This document shows positions 1-5,440 of a DNA stretch of 5,440 nucleotides, piece by piece. Under the pieces are notes generated by a model. It saw only the letters and a list, made by a program, of their open reading frames with translations. It was not told the origin of the DNA and did not search any database. Each line of letters opens with the position of its first letter. Within the stretch, counting starts at the first letter, position 1. The translations under genes were made by a program, and so were the position numbers. The stretch comes from Lentisphaeria bacterium (GTDB lineage Bacteria; Verrucomicrobiota; Lentisphaeria; Oligosphaerales; Lenti-02): assembly GCA_023145395.1 (NCBI GenBank), contig JAGLDW010000375.1, forward strand, positions 1 to 5,440, written 5' to 3'.

Positions 1-2
1 CA

Positions 3-44
3 GCAGTCCTGCTGCTCTCCGCCGTCGCCGTTCATGTCCATGCG
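3..44 (+). other. C-terminal part of a Sec signal peptide
   Basis: Residues 1-14 read AVLLLSAVAVHVHA and are followed by DITVAGG. A hydrophobic Leu/Val/Ala core ends in V-H-A, which fits the small-x-Ala rule for signal peptidase I, with cleavage predicted between residues 14 and 15 (bases 44/45). The positively charged n-region and the start Met are missing and must lie just upstream of base 1. The Met codon in frame 1 at base 34 is not in the coding frame. Export across the inner membrane is inferred. No Cys follows the core, so a lipoprotein is unlikely. Confidence 0.8.
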
Positions 45-3000
45 GACATCACGGTCGCAGGAGGGACGTTGACAGGAAACACCACGTGGAGCGACACAAC
101 GCAAACGTACCTTGTTGACAACGAATCGGATGCTGTCGTGGTTCCCAACGGCTTCACATTGACCATCGCCGCAGGCGTCACGGTCGAATCGAAGAACGAC
201 AACAAGGAAACCATCGTCGTGGAAGCGGGAGGCATTCTATCGGCCACTGGAGCGACTTTCACATTGAAAACCCGAGATTTGATCACTATCAAGCCGCCCC
301 TCGTGGTCCGCGGCACCGCGACGTTCACCGACTGTTCTCTGGCGGTTTCCCAGACGCGGGCAGCCCGCGTCGACACCACGGTTCTACTGCTGCTGGAGAG
401 TGCGGGAGCCGCCACGTTGAGTGGCACCTCCCTAGCGGCATCGACATCCGGCCTGCGGGTGCATCGCGGGGTCTGGGTGAAAGACACAGCCACATTGACC
501 GTAACCGCCTCGGCTGGCAACCGCAGCGCGTTCTCGGACTTCCCGCAGGCCATCTGGTGGGAATCCTCAAGCAACGTGTCCATCGCCGGCGCGGATTTCA
601 GCGATGGCACCTACGCCGTGAACATCGACGACCCGGCCGTGGACGTGACCGTGTCGAACAGCACGTTTACCAACTACGACCGGGCGCTGAACCTGCCCCA
701 AGCCGAAGACATCGCCCTCAGCAATGTCACGATCACCCAGGATTCCGGCACCATCGACGGACAGATCGGCGTCTACACCCGCGACTATGCCAGCTTCGCG
801 ATTTCGGGCGCCATCTCGAACATGTACATCGGGGTGCACGTCTCGCTGGCGCACCAGGTCGACGGCACGGCCGCGATCGCCAGCGTCACCTTCACGGATT
901 GCGAGCGCGATCTGCTGGCGGAAGGAGATTACTCGGTGTCTGGTTCCGTGATCAATTCTAACACCACTTTGACCAAGGGTCACTACCACGTGGCCAACCC
1001 GATTACCATCGCGGCGGGTGCCACGCTGACCATTGATCCCGGGGTCATCCTCGACACCAAAGTCGCGTCCCAGCCCATGTTCGTCGTCGAGGGTGCGCTA
1101 GTGGGTGACCAGGCCATTTTCGAAGCGCGTCTGGACTACAACGACTGGTTGCTTTACGCGCGTTTGAGCGGCACGATCACAGTGACCAAGTGTCTCTTCC
1201 GCGGATCAAGCAATAACATCTCCGACAACAGTGCCTATTTCAGCAGCTTCATCCGAGGTGGGATGGACGCCGAGATCTCCGTTTTAGGCTGTGAGTTCGT
1301 GACTGCTCCTTCCTACTTTGGCGACACGGTCTACAAGGGGAAGCTGCGGCACGCCGTCCGCGTGGAAGAGAACGCCGTGGCAACCATCGACGAAGCACCC
1401 GATGGCACGCGCACAAGCATGTCCGGATTCTGGTGGGCGGTCCATCACCACGCGGAAACGGATCTCACCGTAGACAACCTGGACGTCTTTGACTGCAACT
1501 ACGCCTTCGACTGCAACACCACAGGAAACGTCTTCCTCTACAATGTGAACATGACCGACAACAACAACGGTCTCCATCTTCGAGACGCCGGGGTGCTGGT
1601 CACCAACGGGGTCGTGGCAACAAATACGCCCAGTGCCTTCATCGGCACCATTCCGCAGATCCTGAACCCGCAGATCAGCCTGGTCGGCATGAGCTTCGAC
1701 GACACGAGCTACTGCCTGGTCGCCGGAGGGTACACCTTCGACGCCGATGCGAATATGCCCGTGCTGCCCATCCGCATCGACGACCGATCCGGTCCGGTGG
1801 TCATACCCGATGGATTCACCGTGACCTTTCCTGCTGGTTCGCGACTGTCCAACTGGAAGGCCGGTTCGACGAGACGGATGCTGCGGATCAGCGGCACACT
1901 GAACTGCACGGACACCACGATGGAGCTGTGGACCTATTGGAACGATCACTTGATCTACATGCTGGACTCGGGAAGAGCAAACTTCACAGACTGCACGATC
2001 CATGTTGAAGACATGTATCATGCTTCCTCAGGCAACAGTGTGATCCATGCGGGCGGCGACTCCGAGGTGACGCTCTCCGGATGCACCATCTCCACCAGTG
2101 ACAACCCCGACATCAACACACCTAGGTTCATGTATATCCGTGAGAACGCGAAAGTCACTGTCAAGGCATTCGACGGCACGCCCTGCTCATTCGCGGAGTT
2201 CCGGCGAGGCTTGGAGTGCAACACCGTGGCAAACTGTCCAAAGGTCGAGCAGGGAACCTTGTTCACGGGGGACGCTTTGGAATATGAGTCCTACCTGGAG
2301 CCGACTGCCTGGCCTGGGAACAAGTTCACAGTATCGGCAGATGCCACGATCGAATGCTCCGACCTGACGATCTGCAACTACTACACGTTTAGCATTCCCG
2401 CAGGCGTCACCGTCGACATCCGCCCTCACAGCAGAATCAGACTGGTCTACCCGTATTCCCGGCACGAGTTTCAGATCGCCGGGGAACTGATTGCAGACGA
2501 TGTGGTTTTCGATCTGCGCACCACGGACCACCAAGCTGGCACAACACTTTGGTTCCTAGGGGATGGGGCCGGCACATTCACCAACTGCACATTCAACGTC
2601 AGCGAAACGTATTCCACCAACTACCGGGCCGGTGTCCTCGGTGCCACGGACAATGGCCAGATCACCCTGGACGGGTGCACCCTTGAAAGCGACTCTGAAG
2701 ACCCCGTCGCACGGGCCTTGATGCTACAGGGAGCGAGCCGTCTGAATGTGCCCGCTAGCAGCCGGGCCAGCACCACGATCACCGGTTTTCAGGAAGCTGT
2801 CTACGCACCAACTTTGGATGTCTTCGGCGACACCCCCGGCCTGGTCTTCGGAGACAATGTGCGGGACATTCGCTTCGACGGTGGCACCACGATCACCAGG
2901 GATGTTGTCCTGCCCGCCAATTCCATCATCGGCGCCTATGTCTACTACGATCCCGTAACCATCCTTCCCGGCATTTCGCTGACTATCCCTCCCGGCTGCG

Positions 3001-5440
3001 TCCTGGACAACTACAAAGTCGGCAATACAACTGGTGATTTCGACGTCTTCGTGGCGCAGGGCAATTTGACAGCGACCAGCGTCACATTCAACGTCCGAAC
3101 GTACTGCGAAGACAACGGCGCCAAGGGCACGCGTGTGTTCGACATTGAGGGCTCCGGCACCGGCCTTTTCACCGACTGCACATTCACCACCGGAGATGAC
3201 TATCACAACATTCGCGAAACTGCCCTGATCGCGGTTTCCGACACCGGCACCGCCACCATCCGCGGCGGATCCTTCGAGAGCGACCCAAAGTACTACGACT
3301 ATGCAACATCCCATGCCGTCACGCTGTACGACAACGCAACACTGTCGATTGTCCCCTACAACGATACCAACACCACCTTCCGCGGTTTTCCGCGGGCAAT
3401 CACAGCCTATGCCTCAACTGGCATCGACATTTCGATTGGACAAGCTCTGTTCCGCGAAGGCGGCATCGGCATCCAGGTTTTTGGTGCTCCGCTGAGATGG
3501 GACTTGCAGGGAACAACGTTTATTGGCAACACGACTGCGGCCGTCTCCAACGGAGGGGACAGCACGCTGGACTGCCGTGACAACTACTGGGGACATCCCA
3601 GCGGCCCGAATCACCCCAGCAATCCCTTTGGTCTCGGGGATGCGGTCATTGGCGATGTCCTTTTTGTCCCCTATGCGGCCACCGGGCTGGTCACCATCAC
3701 CACGGTCGGCGACCATCCCGTCGGGCAGGCGCCGAACGCGTTCACTGGGACGGGCGACATTGCCAATGCAGTGTTGCTGCGGTTCACTCTATCCTCACCC
3801 GAAGGCTCGGTTCCCACGACCGGATTCACGGTTCGGCTACCGCATTGCGAGGAACTCGAGGACGCAAATCTCACCAATGTCCGTCTGGTGCCCGACGGCG
3901 ATGCCGATGGGCTCTACTCGGGATCACGCGAAGTGAACATCGACTTTCCGGGCACGATCAACACGACAGCGAAAACCATCACCTTTCCTCAGTCCATTGA
4001 TCTTGAAGGAGACTGGTTGATTGTCGCGGATCTGATCGGGATCGCCAGTGGAGATGCCCTTTCGCTCAAATTTGACGCGGTGGACATCCTGTCCGATCCG
4101 GGTCTGTTTCTTTCGGGTGCCTGTTCTGCAGCCAAGCATTTTCGCGACCGGCTTTTCCTCGGCGACCACAGTCGTGGGCGCATCAACAACGGGCTGCTGG
4201 CGGCAACAAATCAGTCTGGTGTCACCCTCACCGCCATGTCCACGAGCCCGGGCTACGCGATGCAGGCACTCACGGTTTCTCTTTCTGAGAGTGTCGGAAT
4301 CGTGGCGGCAAACCTCCGGAATGTCACCTTGCTGGTTGATGCGGACGGGGACGGGGAAGAGAGCTTTGGCGAGGCCATCTGGCCTGCCGAGCTGGTTCAG
4401 CTTGCGGGTGCCACCGGTCAGATCGACTTTGCATTTGGCGCCACACCATTGGCGACCGGAACCGACCTGGTCGTGCGCTGCGACTTCGTGGACCTGCGAC
4501 GGGACGATCATCTCAAGGTCCAAGTCACGAGCGGGGGGATCACTCCCGTTGACCCATTGGTCGATGTCGTGGGCGAGAATGCGTCCACAAGGCACATTGT
4601 CCCCCGTCCCATGCTCATCCTCGACCCGGCGTTCCAGGCAGCCGACGGTTTCACGGCCGCGAGCATTCTGCGGAGCGTGCCTCTGTTGGGATTCACCATC
4701 TTCCCCGGCGGCAGACAAGTACGGGAAATCGCCTTCTCCCTGACCGACGTGGACGGTGTCGAGGCCGGTGATCTGACGAATGCCAAACTGCGGATCGACA
4801 CCAACGGCGATGGTGTCATCGGCGATGGCGAGACGGAGACGGCCGGCGGAACTGCCGTCGTGGACATCGACACGGAGAATCGCCGGGGCACAATCACGTT
4901 CTCCGAAGCATTCACCGTCGGCGGCGGGGACTATCTGCTCATGGCCGACGTGGCGAATCTTGCCAACGACGACATGCTGACCATCTCCCTGCGCTCGCAA
5001 AATGTCAGTCCCGGTCCCAACGACACCATCGAAGGCGGCGTCACTCCCGTGCGCCATGCCGTCCTACGGGCGGAACTACCGACTGCGGCCGAACAGCACA
5101 ACTGGACACTCACCTACCGTAGTCCCGGCGGCACGACGGTCACCGGCTCGTACAGCCACGATGGCACGAAAGTCATACTCGGCTATTCGGCTGGCACGGC
5201 ATACCTGTTCGACACGTTGGAAAACCGGCCTCTGATGATGCTGCACAAACATTTCGACAAGGTGCAATACGCCGGCTTCAGCGCCGACGATTCTCTCGCC
5301 ATCACGGTCACCTACGACGGCGCCGTCTACCTTTGGAACGCTGAGACCGGCGCCCTTGAGAGAAACCTGTTCAGCGACTTGCTGGTGCGCTACGCCACAC
5401 CGTCTCCGGACGCAAGCAAGCTGTTCATCGTCACCGAGGG
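3..5440 (+). CDS. Giant exported multi-domain protein: beta-helix modules, Asp-loop modules and WD40 propeller (partial at both ends)
   Basis: The frame is open across the whole window with no stop, giving at least 1,812 residues. Residue n begins at base 3n. The start codon lies a short way upstream, because the first visible residues are the hydrophobic core and cleavage region of a signal peptide. The stop lies downstream, because a WD40 propeller is cut after two to three blades. The order is signal peptide (1-14), five beta-helix modules (18-1226), three Asp-loop modules (1227-1696) and WD40-like blades (1697 onward). Composition is rich in Thr, Asp, Gly, Val and Asn, as in secreted beta-proteins, and there is no internal membrane segment. 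Third codon positions are mostly C or G throughout, so nothing suggests a frameshift or a recently inserted segment. No catalytic motif is recognised. A role in surface adhesion, carbohydrate binding or extracellular scaffolding is inferred from architecture only. An alternative is a polysaccharide lyase-like enzyme, since many beta-helix proteins are lyases, but no active site can be pointed to. Confidence 0.95.
54..935 (+). repeat. Beta-helix module 1 (residues 18-311)
   Basis: This is the first and longest of five related modules, about 294 residues. It opens with a GGTLTGNTTW segment. The hinge VVVPNGFTLTIAAG follows at residues 45-58, then an FTDCSL turn at 108-113 with Cys111. A second turn, LSGTSL, carries Thr142 where later copies carry Cys. 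A coil at about 151-166 (LRVHRGVWVKDTATL) matches the 'NA-x-L' coil of the other copies. After FPQAIWW the module adds several coils absent from modules 3 and 4, including VTVSNSTFTNYDRALNL, and ends near a second FTDC at 297-300. Alternating short strands and Asn/Gly/Asp turns are typical of a right-handed parallel beta-helix. The fold is inferred from this pattern. Confidence 0.75.
936..1718 (+). repeat. Beta-helix module 2 (residues 312-572)
   Basis: This is the second copy, about 261 residues. The opening VSGSVINSNTTLTKG parallels the GGTLTGNTTW start of module 1. The hinge ITIAAGATLTIDPG is at residues 334-347. The coil MFVVEGALVGDQAIFEARL follows, then a turn with Cys397 (TVTKCLF) and a second turn with Cys430 (SVLGCEF), 33 residues apart. 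The AVRVEENAVATID coil comes next, then SGFWWAVHHH with three consecutive His at 481-483. Extra coils then follow, including a Cys-paired FDCNYAFDC stretch and an Asn-rich VNMTDNNNGLHL turn. These additional coils are missing from modules 3 and 4. The triple His could bind metal, but nothing else supports that. Confidence 0.75.
1719..2306 (+). repeat. Beta-helix module 3 (residues 573-768)
   Basis: This is a compact copy of about 196 residues. It begins VAGGYTFDADANMPVLPIRI and has the hinge VVIPDGFTVTFPAG at residues 599-612, followed by RLSNWK, which resembles VLDNYK of module 5. The coil MLRISGTLNCTDTTMELW leads to FTDCTI at 661-666 (Cys664), then LSGCTI with Cys694, exactly 30 residues later. 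The coil FMYIRENAKVTVKAFDG matches VRVEENAVATID of module 2. The module ends shortly after FAEFRRGLECN, so the extra coils seen in modules 1, 2 and 5 are absent. Additional Cys residues (CNTVANC) are particular to this copy. Confidence 0.75.
2307..2873 (+). repeat. Beta-helix module 4 (residues 769-957)
   Basis: This is the shortest copy, about 189 residues. It begins AWPGNKFTVSADATI and has the hinge FSIPAGVTVDIRPH at residues 796-809. The coil EFQIAGELIADDVVFDLR is followed by FTNCTF at 859-864 (Cys862) and by LDGCTL with Cys892, again 30 residues apart, as in module 3. The coil ARALMLQGASRLNV and the segment ITGFQEAVYAPTLDV correspond to the AVTLYDNATLSI and FPRAITAY segments of module 5. 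The Gly-to-Gly pitch from the module 3 hinge to this hinge is 197 residues, and from this hinge to the module 5 hinge 189 residues, so modules 3 and 4 may be the minimal repeat unit. Confidence 0.75.
2874..3680 (+). repeat. Beta-helix module 5 with NYWG-PSGP closing segment (residues 958-1226)
   Basis: This is the last copy, about 269 residues. It opens FDGGTTITRDVVLPANS and has the hinge VTILPGISLTIPPG at residues 985-998. The coil DVFVAQGNLTATSVTFNVR leads to FTDCTF at 1056-1061 (Cys1059). In the second turn, IRGGSF, Ser1090 replaces the Cys. The coil SHAVTLYDNATLSI is followed by FRGFPRAITAY and by extra coils with GIGIQV and TTFIGNTTAAVSN. It ends in DCRDNYWGHPSGP (1190-1202) and GDAVIGDVLFVPYAA. 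From general knowledge, an NxWG-x-PSGP segment followed by a 'G-x-x-V..-V-x-F-x-P-[WY]' stretch commonly ends bacterial and archaeal beta-helix domains of the right-handed repeat type. I take residue 1226 as the end of the helix. Confidence 0.78.
3582..3680 (+). other. Beta-helix C-terminal closing motif
   Basis: Residues 1194-1202 read NYWGHPSGP and are followed by a Pro/Asn-rich loop and then VIGDVLFVPYAA. This combination recurs at the end of right-handed parallel beta-helix domains in large surface proteins, where it caps the final coil. It marks a clean boundary, because the regular coil pattern stops here and the downstream sequence changes to longer strands with Asp-rich loops. The identification is by recalled motif, not by a profile search. 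Confidence 0.75.
3681..4160 (+). repeat. Asp-loop module A (residues 1227-1386)
   Basis: This is the first of three tandem modules. It starts TGLVTITTVGDHPVGQ. It carries NLTNVRL at residues 1289-1295, then an Asp-rich loop DGDADGLYSGSRE at 1298-1310, then TITFPQSID and DWLIVADL at 1337-1344, and then SGDALSLKFDAVDI. The same series recurs in modules B and C. Long alternating strands suggest a beta-sandwich of Ig-like size, and the D-x-D-x-D-G loop resembles EF-hand-like calcium loops of secreted proteins. Calcium binding is inferred. No named family is assigned. Confidence 0.7.
4161..4601 (+). repeat. Asp-loop module B (residues 1387-1533)
   Basis: This is the second tandem copy, with the clearest calcium-type loop. 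The landmarks are NLRNVTL at residues 1437-1443, DADGDGEESFGE at 1446-1457, QIDFAFGATPL, DLVVRCDF at 1488-1495 and then DDHLKVQVTSGGI. The Asp loop lies 147 residues after that of module A. The loop has Asp at positions 1, 3 and 5, Gly at 6 and a terminal Glu at 12, matching the general pattern of a 12-residue EF-hand or dockerin-type calcium loop. The surrounding sequence is beta-rich rather than helical, so this is not a canonical EF-hand or dockerin. Confidence 0.72.
4602..5090 (+). repeat. Asp-loop module C (residues 1534-1696)
   Basis: This is the third tandem copy. The landmarks are DLTNAKL at residues 1590-1596, DTNGDGVIGDGE at 1599-1610, GTITFSEAFTV, DYLLMADV at 1643-1650 and then NDDMLTISLRSQNV. 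The Asp loop lies 153 residues after that of module B. Its loop D-x-N-x-D-G-x-I-x-x-x-E is closest of the three to the canonical EF-hand or dockerin calcium loop, including the hydrophobic residue at position 8 and Glu at 12. It ends in a short linker (LRAELPTAAEQ) before the WD40-like region. Confidence 0.72.
5091..5440 (+). other. Start of a WD40-like beta-propeller (truncated by window end)
   Basis: Residues 1697-1812 show a blade-like repeat. Blade 1 contains GSYSHDGTKVILGYSAGTA and YLFDTLENR at 1734 onward. Blade 2 begins HKHFDKVQYAGFSADDSLAI and contains YLWNAETGALERNL, with Trp1778. Blade 3 starts with TPSPDASKLFIVTE and is cut off. The order 'F-S-x-D-x-x-x-[AV]-[IV]..-G-x-x-[YV]-L-[WF]-[ND]' is characteristic of WD40 blades in bacterial proteins. 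A closed propeller would need about seven blades of roughly 40 residues, so at least another 150-200 residues should lie downstream. WD40 propellers usually mediate binding, but the partner here is unknown. Confidence 0.78.

Noticed and set aside
32..610. A 192-codon open frame on the - strand near the left end.
   Set aside because: It lies opposite the signal peptide and module 1 of the + strand gene, has no recognisable domain, and its Val/Thr/Ala-rich composition mirrors the antisense of the coding strand.
1443..1451. A metal site at the three consecutive His codons (residues 481-483).
   Set aside because: There is no further conserved acidic or His ligand pattern nearby, and the equivalent position in the other modules has no His, so a function cannot be supported.
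1284..2021. A 245-codon open frame on the - strand.
   Set aside because: It is the same codon-opposite-codon shadow, and it ends at the TTA Leu codon of the + strand gene at 1284. The protein is low in information and has no domain or signal.
2724..3314. A 196-codon open frame on the - strand.
   Set aside because: It is a shadow in the same register, ending at the CTA Leu codon at 2724. Beta-helix module repeats on the + strand explain this sequence.
4338..4373. A dockerin or EF-hand domain at the DADGDGEESFGE loop.
   Set aside because: A dockerin needs two such loops about 30 residues apart with helices following each. Here the loops are about 150 residues apart and flanked by beta strands, so only a calcium-loop-like motif is claimed.
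4048..4743. A 231-codon + strand frame overlapping the giant gene in another frame.
   Set aside because: It overlaps modules A to C, where the main frame shows three aligned motif sets. The alternative product is rich in Arg, Ser and Pro, as expected from an out-of-frame read of GC-rich coding DNA.
3924..5057. A 377-codon open frame on the - strand, the longest ATG-to-stop frame in the window.
   Set aside because: Its codons lie exactly opposite the codons of the + strand gene. In that register a - strand stop needs TTA, CTA or TCA in the real frame, and these codons are rare in this GC-rich gene. It ends precisely at a TCA Ser codon at 3924. The product has no recognisable domain, while the + strand shows clear repeats throughout.

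Overview
The window is a single protein-coding region. One + strand reading frame is open from base 3 to base 5440, with no in-frame stop in 1,812 codons. It runs off both ends, so this is an internal slice of one giant gene. No other gene, RNA gene, mobile element, CRISPR array, promoter or terminator can be supported. In this frame residue n begins at base 3n, and residue numbers below use that rule, counting from the first complete codon rather than from the true N-terminus.

The encoded protein looks exported and is built as a mosaic. It starts with the end of a signal peptide (residues 1-14). Five diverged copies of a right-handed beta-helix module follow (about residues 18-1226), and the last closes with an NYWG-x-PSGP sequence. 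Next come three tandem modules of about 150 residues, each with an Asp-rich, calcium-loop-like DxDxDG motif (about 1227-1696). The visible part ends in the first two blades and part of a third of a WD40-like beta-propeller (about 1697-1812), which continues beyond the window.

The most notable result is the internal architecture. The five beta-helix modules share the same order of landmarks: a strand hinge ending in a G-x-[TS]-[LV] turn, an FT-x-C turn about 60 residues later, a second Cys/Thr/Ser turn 30-33 residues after that, and then an 'x-N-A-x-[LV]' coil. They differ mainly in how many extra coils follow. The three downstream modules also align with each other at three separate motifs.

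The organism cannot be named from this sequence. The DNA is moderately GC-rich, with a strong preference for C or G at third codon positions. Giant secreted beta-helix proteins with calcium-loop and WD40 modules are common in Planctomycetota, Verrucomicrobiota, Hydrogenedentota, Sumerlaeota and similar bacteria, so that kind of lineage is a reasonable but unproven guess. The protein is probably a cell-surface or secreted adhesin, glycan-binding or scaffold protein. No catalytic motif was recognised.
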